Numbered from the stretch's first letter, positions 1 through 7,037 are shown. The stretch: DNA of 8,337 nucleotides from Coriobacteriia bacterium (GCA_029858605.1 JAOUET010000078.1:1-8337), one strand, 5' to 3'. Made by a program: numbers and translations. Notes: a model not told the origin generated them from the sequence alone.

Positions 1-34
1 TCACTGCGGAGGCGGGGGTCTTGACCACAATGCG

Positions 35-1672
35 CTATGGCTGCGTCATGATCATGGTGAATTGACCACCAGGATAGACGCCGTTGTTCGTCGCCTTGTA
101 GTCGTCGTGGTTGTGGAACGGGAAGTACTGGCCTGTGGTGATGGGGAGTTCAGGCGGCAGAGCAGGAAGAGCACCTGCAGCATCCATGAACCCCTGGTCG
201 GCCTGGCTCAGAGGGCCAACCACCGGTCCGCCGATGTAGGCGAACCCCGGAACGAACATGTCCGGAATCGCCGGATAGTATTTCGTCGTCGCCGGCCACA
301 CCGCTGTGTTGTCCCGCGGCGCCAACGTCAAAGGATCGTATCGACTCTGAGTCCTCGCGAGCGCAGAGACTGTCTGAGTCCCAGTCACGGCGTCGTATCT
401 TCCGGTCGCCAGCTTCTGCTGGCTGAAATCGATGATCCACTCGTACGTTTCGCCCGAACCCACAGTAAGCGTGTTCTTCTCCAGACCATCGCCGTACGAG
501 TTCAGGCCGCTGATGTACGTCCACGGCCAAGCCCGCTGATCGGAGCCGATGACCTTCGCGTGATAGCCGTGCATGTGCATCGGCTGGGTCTGGAAGCCCA
601 TGTTGATCACGCGGAGAAGTACCTGCTCACCTGCAGGTGCACTGGTTCCACCCGCCAAACTACCCACGATAAACGGGTCGTAGTTCGGGTGGGAAGCGAA
701 CCAGGTGGCCCAGTTGAAACCGACACCTGCATGGATGGTGTTGGGGAACGACAAGCCATTGATGAACCAGTACTGCGGCTTGTAGTTCACCGGGTTGTAC
801 CCACCACGGGCTCCGGCAAATTGCTCCGCCACGTGCTGACCCAGGTCGAACTCCGAGAGCAGGAAGACGTAGTCCTTGTCGTAGTCCCACCCGTAGAGGC
901 TGCCGCCGTTGCCTTGCCCGGGGCCTCCGAGCTTGCCATCGGCGTTGCCAGTCGCGTCATCCAGACCCGCCACGTAGGCCGGATCGCTCGGGTTGTACAC
1001 CACGAGCGCTCCGTACATGCCCATCTGCACGTGGATGTCGGCTTCCTGGTGGCAGTGATACATGTAGGTGCCCGCGTACTCCGGCGCGAACATGTAGACC
1101 ACCACGTTGCCGGCTCCCGGAGTGCCCTTCCCTGCGTTTGCGGGGACTGCCGCGAGCGATGTCTCGGGAACTCCGTCGTTGGCGGCGCTCACGTCGAGAC
1201 CGTGCAGGTGGATCGTGTGCGGATCGTTGGGCGCCGTCTTTGTGGAAACGCCCAGGTTCTTCAGTCTGATCTCGACGACGTCATCCACCGCCGCGTAGAT
1301 CACCGGCGCTGGGAACTGAGCATTGCCGAACAGTTGCTGCTCGGCCAATGTCATCGGACCCGGCGCCGGATTCGGGGCGCCGCCTGCGATCGTTGTATTC
1401 CCGCCGGCGATCACACCCTTAGGCGGCTTCATGCTGTTCTGATACGTGAGAGGCACTCCGGCCTCCCCGCCGACGAACCCGTAGCAATACACAATCGTGC
1501 CATCTGCCATCGCCACGTACGTGTCGGTTGCATACAGGTTGTACGTCCTCGTAACAGCAAGAGCCGACTCGGCAAAGATCAGACCCAGCACCGTGACGAT
1601 CAACAAGATCGCCACCATGGCCACCTTGCGTGTGCCAGGACTTCTTGCCCTAGCTAGTTGTGTTGCTTCCAT
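35..1672 (-). CDS. Secreted two-domain-type multicopper oxidase (laccase-like)
   Basis: Multicopper oxidases oxidise a substrate (phenols, metal ions or similar) and pass electrons from a blue type-1 copper to a trinuclear centre that reduces O2 to water. Residue numbers here count from the upstream ATG at 1870. Domain 1 carries H218-x-x-H221-x-H223 and H272-C273-H274 followed by H280 and M285, a full type-1 plus trinuclear set. Domain 2 carries H432-x-H434 and H586-x-H588, so all four HxH pairs are present. In domain 2 the type-1 His is Q429 and the Cys is N587, so its blue copper site is lost, as in type-C two-domain oxidases. A hydrophobic segment (residues 85-104) ending in ESALA is a Sec signal peptide, so the enzyme is exported. 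I chose M67 (1672) because it gives a basic n-region (RARSPGTRK). M85 (1618) has the better Shine-Dalgarno (AAGG, 5 nt spacer) but no charged n-region. The upstream extension to 1870 overlaps hairpins and is probably leader. At about 545 aa it is long for a two-domain enzyme. The substrate is unknown. Confidence 0.88.
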   Translation of the reverse strand: MEATQLARARSPGTRKVAMVAILLIVTVLGLIFAESALAVTRTYNLYATDTYVAMADGTIVYCYGFVGGEAGVPLTYQNSMKPPKGVIAGGNTTIAGGAPNPAPGPMTLAEQQLFGNAQFPAPVIYAAVDDVVEIRLKNLGVSTKTAPNDPHTIHLHGLDVSAANDGVPETSLAAVPANAGKGTPGAGNVVVYMFAPEYAGTYMYHCHQEADIHVQMGMYGALVVYNPSDPAYVAGLDDATGNADGKLGGPGQGNGGSLYGWDYDKDYVFLLSEFDLGQHVAEQFAGARGGYNPVNYKPQYWFINGLSFPNTIHAGVGFNWATWFASHPNYDPFIVGSLAGGTSAPAGEQVLLRVINMGFQTQPMHMHGYHAKVIGSDQRAWPWTYISGLNSYGDGLEKNTLTVGSGETYEWIIDFSQQKLATGRYDAVTGTQTVSALARTQSRYDPLTLAPRDNTAVWPATTKYYPAIPDMFVPGFAYIGGPVVGPLSQADQGFMDAAGALPALPPELPITTGQYFPFHNHDDYKATNNGVYPGGQFTMIMTQP

Positions 1673-1690
1673 GGCCTTACACCATCTTTC

Positions 1691-1846
1691 GAGGGCACTC
1701 ACACGTGACCGCGCCCTCATTGTCCGGATACCGAGCCTCTTGACGGCTGCCGCTGCTGCGGACGCCGTCGGATTACCCCCTACCTCAAGAAACCCCTCCT
1801 CCCACTCGGCCGCTTTGTGGGCGTTGCCCCTATGGCCGGCGCCCAC
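1691..1846 (-). promoter_or_regulatory. Structured mRNA leader of the multicopper oxidase
   Basis: Three perfect-arm hairpins sit in tandem between the likely promoter region and the oxidase start. The first has arms GTGGGCG (1817-1823) and CGCCCAC (1840-1846), 7 bp with a 16 nt loop. The second has arms GACGGC (1742-1747) and GCCGTC (1764-1769), with an inner CCGC/GCGG stem. The third has arms GAGGGC (1691-1696) and GCCCTC (1713-1718), ending 18 nt before the ATG at 1672. No run of T follows any of them, so they are not simple intrinsic terminators. Between the first and second hairpins the minus strand reads ACAAAGC, then GGTAG and GGGTAATCCG, which vaguely recall class-I cyclic-di-GMP aptamers. 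The P1 and P3 helices of that family cannot be drawn convincingly, so I do not assign it. The region is also open in the oxidase frame and could be coding, but the hairpins favour a leader. Confidence 0.4.
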
Positions 1847-1932
1847 CCCATGTGCTTCTGATACCCGCATTTGCGTTGCGCAAACTCATTCGCCTTCTTG
1901 ACCTCGCCCTATGCTTCAGCCGTCCGCACTGA

Positions 1933-1976
1933 GCTAGACTAGCCTCACGGGCCGAGGCGGCCGCCCGCAACTCGGC
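1933..1976 (+). promoter_or_regulatory. Palindrome and hairpin upstream of the thymidylate-synthase-like gene
   Basis: An 11 bp perfect palindrome, GCTAG-A-CTAGC (1933-1943), lies in the divergent intergenic region. It contains TAGACT (1935-1940), a 4-of-6 match to a -10 box, but no good -35 sits at the right distance. Directly downstream, GCCGAG (1951-1956) and CTCGGC (1971-1976) form a 6 bp stem around a loop overlapping GGCGGCCGCC (1956-1965), itself a 10 bp palindrome. If the -10 is real, transcription would start just before the hairpin. The palindrome could be an operator serving one or both divergent genes. This is inference from symmetry only. Confidence 0.25.
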
Positions 1977-2040
1977 GAGACCACCTCTCTCCGCGACGGG
2001 AAGACGCGCACTCTCAGAGACGTAGAAGGAAGACGGGGGC

Positions 2041-2772
2041 ATGGAAAGGGACGAACTTCTGCCGGTCACTATCACCGCCCGGGATCTCGATGACGCGTGG
2101 TTCCAGGTGATCAACGCGATCATGGAGCACGGCTACCGCTATCCGGTGGAACGCGGGAGCTACGAGGGCACTGACAGAATCGAGTTGGACCTGGCTACGG
2201 TTCACGTGAAGGATCCCGGAAGCGGGCCGCTGCTACCCATCATCCCGGACGGACTCGGAATCCCGGCCCTCGCCGACGAAGACTACGTCAAGTGCGACTA
2301 CTTCCCGGGCTATCTCCTAAGCGACAAGCTCCAGCCCAATGAGGAGTACACCTACGGCCAGAGAATCATGTGGCCGGTCGAGGACGACTTGCTGGGGTTG
2401 ACTCTGCCCCAGGTCGAGTGGGCCATCAAGATGCTGAAAGAGTCGGGCGGCAACACAAACCAGGCCACGATCGAGATCGGTCGGCCAGAGGACATCACCG
2501 TCCACGACAACACTGGCACCGGCTACGACCCGCCCTGCATGCGGCTGATCGACTGCCGAGTGCGCTACGGCAAGCTGCACCTGATCGTGTACTTCCGGAG
2601 TTGGGATGCCTGGGGCGGCTTCCCTGTGAACATGGCAGGGCTCGAACTGATGAAGCAGTGGATGGCCGGCGAGATCGGAGTGGACTCCGGGAGTCTGACC
2701 GGCATCTCGAAGGGTCTGCACATCTACGGGCACGCCGAAGAAGTCGCCAAGATTCGGACCCACAAGAAGTAG
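2041..2772 (+). CDS. Thymidylate synthase-like protein (ThyA superfamily, divergent)
   Basis: Thymidylate synthase methylates dUMP to dTMP with methylene-tetrahydrofolate; relatives hydroxymethylate dCMP or dUMP. At 243 aa this is close to the short archaeal/methanogen-type forms and shorter than E. coli ThyA (264). Visible landmarks are EEYTYGQRI (101-109), the catalytic cysteine in PPC (C166), FRSWDAWGGFPVN (185-197), which matches the QRSxDxxLGxPFN signature, and LHIYGH (226-231). R186, D189, N197, H227 and Y229 are kept; N197 corresponds to the Asn that favours uracil over cytosine. In ThyA the phosphate is gripped by two arginines in an SRR motif before the cysteine; here the aligned stretch reads NTNQA (138-142), so both appear to be lost. 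The QRS glutamine is F185. These changes question whether dUMP is the substrate. The ATG at 2041 has GAAGGA 10 nt upstream, slightly far but usable. No dihydrofolate reductase gene lies beside it. The family call is firm and the substrate is uncertain. Confidence 0.8.
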   Translation: MERDELLPVTITARDLDDAWFQVINAIMEHGYRYPVERGSYEGTDRIELDLATVHVKDPGSGPLLPIIPDGLGIPALADEDYVKCDYFPGYLLSDKLQPNEEYTYGQRIMWPVEDDLLGLTLPQVEWAIKMLKESGGNTNQATIEIGRPEDITVHDNTGTGYDPPCMRLIDCRVRYGKLHLIVYFRSWDAWGGFPVNMAGLELMKQWMAGEIGVDSGSLTGISKGLHIYGHAEEVAKIRTHKK

Positions 2773-2821
2773 GCGGAGCTCGGGTCGCAACTGGGACACA
2801 CAGCCCTCGACGGCGACGCGA

Positions 2822-3259
2822 CTACTTCGGCACAAGAATCGCCGCCGTGTCGTTGTTCTTGCCGGATAGCACGAGCTTCCCTTCGAAGACCTCGAAGCTC
2901 TCCGTGGCCTCCAGTGCCGAGAAGAACCCGCTTTCCTGCTCCATCGCAGCCGGCTCGCCTGCCATGAGCGTGGAGGCGAGCGGACCGAATTGCAGGCGGC
3001 CGTCATCGGCCTCGTAGGTCCCGCTGAAGGTGTTGACCCCGCCCGAACCTGTGACCTGACCGTTGTCGAAGGTTATCTCCGAGTTCACGGCTGGATCGAC
3101 GTCTGTCTGCTCGACACCCTCTGCGTACGACTCGAGCACCCACGTCCCCTCGAGCTCCGCCGGATCGGTGACGGCGTTGCCGGCACACGCTGTCAGAAGC
3201 ACCGCCCCCATCGGGACCGCAAGACAAGCCGTGAGGACTGCTCTGAATCGCACAGACAT
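2822..3259 (-). CDS. META-domain lipoprotein (HslJ-like)
   Basis: This is a 145 aa exported lipoprotein. The N-terminus (MSVRFRAVLTACL) is a basic, hydrophobic signal peptide ending in the lipobox LTAC, with C25 as the lipidated cysteine, so it should be anchored on the outer face of the cytoplasmic membrane. The rest (about 35-142) is one META domain. It opens with ELEGTWVLESY, contains the GGVNTFSGTYEADDG turn motif, then LASTLMAG, and ends in a hydrophobic strand AAILV. In HslJ the turn has a cysteine (GCN); here it is V, so the usual disulfide is probably absent. META proteins are linked to stress or antibiotic tolerance in E. coli (HslJ), but no biochemical activity is established. The start is set by GGAGG four nucleotides before the ATG; an upstream in-frame ATG at 3319 lacks this. 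It lies 60 nt downstream of the dehydrogenase on the same strand and may be co-transcribed, with no obvious functional link. Confidence 0.85.
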   Translation of the reverse strand: MSVRFRAVLTACLAVPMGAVLLTACAGNAVTDPAELEGTWVLESYAEGVEQTDVDPAVNSEITFDNGQVTGSGGVNTFSGTYEADDGRLQFGPLASTLMAGEPAAMEQESGFFSALEATESFEVFEGKLVLSGKNNDTAAILVPK

Positions 3260-3263
3260 GTTT

Positions 3264-3268
3264 CCTCC
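3264..3268 (-). promoter_or_regulatory. Ribosome binding site of the META lipoprotein
   Basis: On the minus strand GGAGG is followed by AAAC and the ATG at 3259. It decides the start, because the longer in-frame ATG at 3319 has no such site and would bury the signal peptide. Confidence 0.75.
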
Positions 3269-3319
3269 GATCACGCGCAGCGGAAAGAGTCTCGCACACG
3301 CGAACCGTCCGCGCGACAA

Positions 3320-4372
3320 CTACGGCTCGACAATCACCTTCACCGACTCGTCGGCTTCGGCGACCAGCCGGAAGCCCTCGACTATCTCGTCGAGGCCTAT
3401 GCGGTGGGTGATGAGGTCGTCCACCCGGACGGCCCCGCTCTCTATTAACTCGAGGGCGACCTCCAGGTCGTATGGAGCTGCACCGTATGCGGTGCGGACG
3501 ATGACCTCGCGCCGCCAGAGCTCCACCATCGGCATCTGCAAGGGCTTCTCGGGGGGCGGAGGTGCGAAGAACACGAACGTGGCGCCAGACTCGAGGCACG
3601 CGAGTCCCTGGTCAATCGCGCTCGGTGCCCCGGTGCACAGCATGACGAGGTCGGCAAGCCGCCCATCATTTGCCTCGCGCAGCAGGTCCGGCAGCTGGTC
3701 ACCGGCGGCGAGCGCGTCAAACGCCTCCGCCGCCCCGCTCCGCCGAGCGAAGTCCAGACGGTAGCTGCTCACGTCGGTGGCGAACACGCGCCCGGCTCCT
3801 TTGGCGAGGGCCAGCCGAATGTGGAGCAAGCCCGAGATGCCGCTGCCTACCACGAGCACCGTGGACCCTTCGCGCACGCCTGCCCGTTGCTGCGCCCTCA
3901 CAACGCAGCCGAGGGGTTCCACGAATGTGCCCGCCTCGTAGTCGACGGAGTCAGGCAGCACGAGCACGCCCCTCTCGGTCTGCAGAGCAGGCACGCGCAC
4001 GTACTCGCTGAAGCCACCCGGGTCGAAGTTCGTGGTGTGGAGCGTCTCGCAGGCTGTGTGGTCGCCCGCGAGACACAGTTCGCACTCGTTGCACGGAACG
4101 TGGTGTGAGACGACGACGCGCTGACCGACTGCGAGATTACCGACACCCTCGCCCACCTCGACTATGTCGCCCGCGACCTCGTGTCCGAGAACGATGGGTG
4201 CCTTGGGTGCCCGATACCACTCCATCACGTCGGAACCGCAGATGCCGGAAGCGCGAATGCGTACCAGAATCTCGCCCGCACCGATCCTCGGAACCGACCG
4301 CTCCTCAACGCGGATGTCGGCGTTGTTGAGGTAGACGGCGACGCGCATGGTGTCGGGCACGACGTCAGGCAT
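3320..4372 (-). CDS. Zinc-dependent medium-chain alcohol/polyol dehydrogenase (MDR)
   Basis: This 350 aa enzyme belongs to the zinc-binding alcohol dehydrogenase group that includes sorbitol and threonine dehydrogenases. It should interconvert a secondary alcohol and a ketone using NAD(H) in the cytoplasm. Catalytic zinc ligands are C45 (GICGSD), H64 with E65 (GHE) and E152 (VEPLGC). Structural zinc cysteines are C94, C97, C100 and C108. The Rossmann fold starts at VVGSGISG (174-181, GxGxxG), and D200 at the end of the second strand favours NAD over NADP. Length and domain order are normal and no key residue is missing. The start at 4372 is supported by GGGAG about 6 nt upstream; an internal ATG at 4348 has no ribosome site. 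The gene begins 15 nt after the stop of the aldolase gene, so the two are probably one operon acting in a single pathway, perhaps reducing or oxidising the aldolase's sugar-like substrate or product. The substrate cannot be read from the sequence. Confidence 0.9.
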   Translation of the reverse strand: MPDVVPDTMRVAVYLNNADIRVEERSVPRIGAGEILVRIRASGICGSDVMEWYRAPKAPIVLGHEVAGDIVEVGEGVGNLAVGQRVVVSHHVPCNECELCLAGDHTACETLHTTNFDPGGFSEYVRVPALQTERGVLVLPDSVDYEAGTFVEPLGCVVRAQQRAGVREGSTVLVVGSGISGLLHIRLALAKGAGRVFATDVSSYRLDFARRSGAAEAFDALAAGDQLPDLLREANDGRLADLVMLCTGAPSAIDQGLACLESGATFVFFAPPPPEKPLQMPMVELWRREVIVRTAYGAAPYDLEVALELIESGAVRVDDLITHRIGLDEIVEGFRLVAEADESVKVIVEP

Positions 4373-4382
4373 GGAGCGCTCC
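4373..4382 (-). promoter_or_regulatory. Palindromic ribosome binding site of the dehydrogenase gene
   Basis: GGAGCGCTCC is a perfect 10 bp palindrome touching the ATG at 4372. Its GGAG half is the Shine-Dalgarno. It lies in the 15 nt spacer after the aldolase stop codon. A hairpin here would need an overly tight loop, so pairing is more likely between two transcripts, or the symmetry is chance. Its role as a ribosome site is the safer reading. Confidence 0.5.
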
Positions 4383-4387
4383 CGGTG

Positions 4388-5224
4388 CTACGCTTTGGCG
4401 TCGTCCGCCAAGCCGCCGCCCGCGCCGAGAGCCGCGCCGCCCGCGACCTTCTCGCTCTCGTAGATCGCGAAGGCGTCGTCCACGCTCGCGTTCTCGTGCA
4501 CGACGGCGCGCACGGCTTTAATCATGCCGAGCGGCGAGTCGGACTGGAAGATGTTGCGGCCCATGTCGACGCCGACGGCACCGCTGTTGACGCCGTTGTA
4601 GGCGAGTTCGAGGGCTTCGCGCTCGGAGATCTTCTTGCCTCCCGCGATGACGATGGGCACCGGACACGTCCCGACGACCTTCTCGAAGTCGTCGCAGTAG
4701 TACGTCTTGACTACGTGCGCACCCATCTCGGCGGCGATGCGGCTCGCCAGCGAGAGGTAGCGCGAGTCGCGGACCATGTCCTTGCCGACCGCGGTGACCG
4801 CGAGCACGGGGATTCCATAGCGCTCGCCTTCGTCCACGAGCCTGCCCAGGTTGGCGATCGTCTGGTGCTGGTGCGGCGCTCCCACAAAAATCGAGAGCGC
4901 CATCCCCGCTGCGTTCATGCGGATGCACTCTTCAATGCTCGTGATGATCGTCTCGTTCGACAGATCCTCCTCCAGCACGCTGTTGCCTCCGGAGACCCGC
5001 AGCACGATCGGCACGTCGAGCGCGGGCGAGATGCAGTTGCGCAGGACGCCTCGCGTGAGCATGAGGGTATCTGCGAAGGGGGCCAGCGGCGTGCACGTCG
5101 CGTCGGGACACTCGAGCCCGCTCGTCGGTCCCAAGAAGTAGCCGTGGTCGACGGCGAGCATGACCGTACGGCCTGTGGCCGGTTTGATGATGCGTGCAAG
5201 GCGGTTCTGAAGACCCCACGACAT
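4388..5224 (-). CDS. lsrF: LsrF-family class I aldolase/thiolase (DhnA type)
   Basis: This 278 aa TIM-barrel enzyme closely resembles E. coli LsrF, the 3-hydroxy-5-phosphonooxypentane-2,4-dione thiolase of autoinducer-2 breakdown, and belongs to the DhnA class I aldolase family. Shared landmarks are TGRTVMLAVDHGYFLGP (17-33), AVTAVGKDMVRDSRY (142-156), the Schiff-base lysine K173 in VVKTYY, IVIAGGKK (191-198) and VGVDMGRNIFQSD (217-229), which bind the phosphate. It lacks the roughly 30-residue N-terminal arm of E. coli LsrF and ends in an Ala/Gly-rich tail (260-278). The ATG at 5224 is preceded by GGGGAGG with a 9 nt spacer. No lsr transporter, kinase (lsrK), lsrG or lsrR gene is in the window. 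Instead the next gene, 15 nt on, is a zinc dehydrogenase. The symbol is by similarity only; the true substrate may be another phosphorylated ketose or dione. Confidence 0.85.
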   Translation of the reverse strand: MSWGLQNRLARIIKPATGRTVMLAVDHGYFLGPTSGLECPDATCTPLAPFADTLMLTRGVLRNCISPALDVPIVLRVSGGNSVLEEDLSNETIITSIEECIRMNAAGMALSIFVGAPHQHQTIANLGRLVDEGERYGIPVLAVTAVGKDMVRDSRYLSLASRIAAEMGAHVVKTYYCDDFEKVVGTCPVPIVIAGGKKISEREALELAYNGVNSGAVGVDMGRNIFQSDSPLGMIKAVRAVVHENASVDDAFAIYESEKVAGGAALGAGGGLADDAKA

Positions 5225-5336
5225 GGCGTACGACCTCCCCGATCGGTCGGACTATCGAGCGGACTCCAATGCTAGCAGATGGAGGTGCGGACACGCTCTC
5301 GTGTGCACTCCGATTCGCGGCCCCGTGCCGATACCG
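5225..5336 (-). other. Spacer between glnS and the aldolase, with a small hairpin
   Basis: This 112 nt gap separates the glnS stop from the aldolase start. It contains ACACG-CTCT-CGTGT (5291-5304), a 5 bp hairpin without a T tract, so only a poor terminator candidate. It also contains the palindrome CCGATCGG (5239-5246), close to the aldolase ribosome site. I see no convincing -35/-10 pair. Whether the aldolase is transcribed from glnS or from its own promoter here is open. Confidence 0.25.
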
Positions 5337-7037
5337 TCAGGCCTTGTCGTGCCGTCCCTGGGCCCGCAGCTTCGCCCATGTGTCCTTGAGTGTGAGCGTT
5401 CGGTTGAACACCGGCGCGCCGGGCTTCGAGTCCGGGTCGGCGCAGAAGTAGCCAAGCCGCTCGAACTGGATGGTCTCACCCACGGCCAGGTCGGCGACGA
5501 CAGGTTCCACAAAGCACTCGCGCAGCACGGTCTCGGAGTCGGGGTTGAGATCCTCGAAGAGGTCAAGGCCGTCGGCCCCCGGATACGCGCTGCCGAAGAG
5601 GTGGTCGTACAGCCGGACCTCTGCCGGCACTGCGTGAGCGGCCGACAGCCAGTGCAGGGTCGCCTTGGGCCGGCGACCGTCGGGTGCGGCTCCTCCGCGG
5701 GTATCCGGATCGTACGTGCACCGCAGCTCGACGACGCTGCCCTCCGCATCCTTCACGACCTCGTTGCAGGTGACGAAGTACGCCGAACGCAGTCGAACTT
5801 CACGGCCCGGAGCGAGACGGTAGAACTTCTTCGGCGGATCCTCCATGAAGTCGTCTCGCTCGATCCACAGTTCCCGCGAGAAGGGCACCTGTCGGGTCCC
5901 GGCGGACGGGTCTTCGGGATTGTTCGTAGCCTCGATCTCCTCGACCTGTCCGTCGGGGTAGTTCTCGATGACGACCTTCACGGGATTGAGGACCGCGAAT
6001 CGCCGAAGAGCCTTCCGGTTGAGCACGTCGCGCACAGCGTGCTCGAGCATCTCGACTTCCACCACGCTGTCGGCTCTCGCCACGCCGATCATGTCGGCGA
6101 AGTCACGGATCCCCTCGGCAGGAAAGCCGCGGCGACGCAGGCCCGAGAGCGTGGGCATACGCGGGTCGTCCCATCCGCGCACATGCGCCTCGTTGACGAG
6201 GCTCAGGAGCACGCGCTTGGAGAGAACGGTGTGCGTGACGTTGAGTCGGGCGAACTCGTACTGGTGCGGACGCGCGGGCACCGGCAGGTTCTCGATGAAC
6301 CAGTCGTAGAGCGGCCTGTGGTCCTGGAACTCGAGCGTGCAGATGGAGTGCGTGATGCCCTCGATCGCGTCTGACTGCCCGTGGGCGAAGTCGTAGGAGG
6401 GGTAGATGCACCACGCGTCACCGGTGCGGGGGTGCGCAGCGTGGACGATCCGATACATCACCGGGTCGCGAAAGTTGATGTTGCCCGACGCCATGTCGAT
6501 GCGCGCGCGCAGCACGCGGGATCCATCGGCGAACTCTCCTGCGCGCATGCGTTCGAAGAGGTCCAGGCTCTCTTCGGCAGGCCGATCCCGCCAGGGGCTG
6601 TCCTTGCCGGGCTCGGTGAGCGTGCCGCGATGCTCGCGAATCTCGTCAGCGGACAGATCGTCGACGTAGGCGTTGCCGTTGCGGATCAGGTGGACAGCCC
6701 ACTCGTAGAGCTGCTCGAAGTAGTCGGAAGCGAAGTAGAGGTGCTCGCCCCAGTCGAATCCGAGCCAGCGAACATCGGCCTCTATGGAGTCGATGTACTC
6801 CTGCTCCTCCTTCACCGGGTTGGTGTCGTCGAAGCGAAGGTGGCAGCGCCCACCAAACTCGTTCGCGATGCCGAAGTTGAGACAGATCGACTTCGCGTGG
6901 CCGATGTGGAGGTAGCCGTTCGGCTCAGGGGGGAATCGGGTGACGACGCAGTCGATCCCTCCGTCGCGAAGATCGGCGGCGACGATGTCGCGGATGAAGT
7001 CGCTACGCTCGGGTGACGATGATGTCTGGTTGCCCAT
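5337..7037 (-). CDS. glnS: Glutaminyl-tRNA synthetase
   Basis: This cytoplasmic class I aminoacyl-tRNA synthetase attaches glutamine to tRNA-Gln using ATP. From the ATG at 7037 it is 566 aa, against 554 in E. coli. The catalytic domain begins with TRFPPEPNGYLHIGHAKS, with HIGH at 44-47, followed by LRFDDTNPVKEEQEYIDSI (67-85) and DWGEHLYFASDYFEQLYEWA. The KMSKS-type loop is VLSKR (271-275), as in the VMSKR of E. coli GlnRS. The C-terminal half has the two beta-barrel anticodon-binding domains, including KKFYRLAPGREVRLRSAYFVTC (403-424). There is no YqeY fusion. GlnRS (rather than GluRS) is favoured by the overall match and the beta-barrel C-terminus; presence of GlnRS implies direct glutaminylation rather than sole use of GatCAB. 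The frame is open back to 7238, but that part crosses a tRNA-like fragment and is non-coding in character. The chosen ATG has no Shine-Dalgarno in the usual place. Confidence 0.95.
   Translation of the reverse strand: MGNQTSSSPERSDFIRDIVAADLRDGGIDCVVTRFPPEPNGYLHIGHAKSICLNFGIANEFGGRCHLRFDDTNPVKEEQEYIDSIEADVRWLGFDWGEHLYFASDYFEQLYEWAVHLIRNGNAYVDDLSADEIREHRGTLTEPGKDSPWRDRPAEESLDLFERMRAGEFADGSRVLRARIDMASGNINFRDPVMYRIVHAAHPRTGDAWCIYPSYDFAHGQSDAIEGITHSICTLEFQDHRPLYDWFIENLPVPARPHQYEFARLNVTHTVLSKRVLLSLVNEAHVRGWDDPRMPTLSGLRRRGFPAEGIRDFADMIGVARADSVVEVEMLEHAVRDVLNRKALRRFAVLNPVKVVIENYPDGQVEEIEATNNPEDPSAGTRQVPFSRELWIERDDFMEDPPKKFYRLAPGREVRLRSAYFVTCNEVVKDAEGSVVELRCTYDPDTRGGAAPDGRRPKATLHWLSAAHAVPAEVRLYDHLFGSAYPGADGLDLFEDLNPDSETVLRECFVEPVVADLAVGETIQFERLGYFCADPDSKPGAPVFNRTLTLKDTWAKLRAQGRHDKA

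Noticed and set aside
62..1657. A 531-codon open frame on the plus strand, antisense to the multicopper oxidase
   Set aside because: It is rich in Arg, His and Val with no recognisable domain, and the opposite strand encodes a clear oxidase with all copper ligands. It is a GC-driven shadow.
1752..1846. Class-I cyclic-di-GMP riboswitch
   Set aside because: Some single-stranded motifs look similar, but there is no GNRA loop on P2, and P1 and P3 cannot be paired convincingly. It is kept only as an unassigned structured leader.
1673..1870. N-terminal extension of the oxidase to the ATG at 1870
   Set aside because: It would bury the signal peptide 84 residues in, has no Shine-Dalgarno at 1870, and overlaps three hairpins. 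A leader fits better, though translation is not excluded.
2773..2821. Terminator between the convergent thymidylate-synthase-like and META genes
   Set aside because: Only a 3 bp GGG/CCC pairing and no T tract were found in the 49 nt gap.
4181..6374. Two long plus-strand open frames (4181-5275 and 5223-6374) opposite the aldolase and glnS
   Set aside because: Both are compositionally biased shadows of strongly conserved minus-strand genes and lack ribosome sites or domains.
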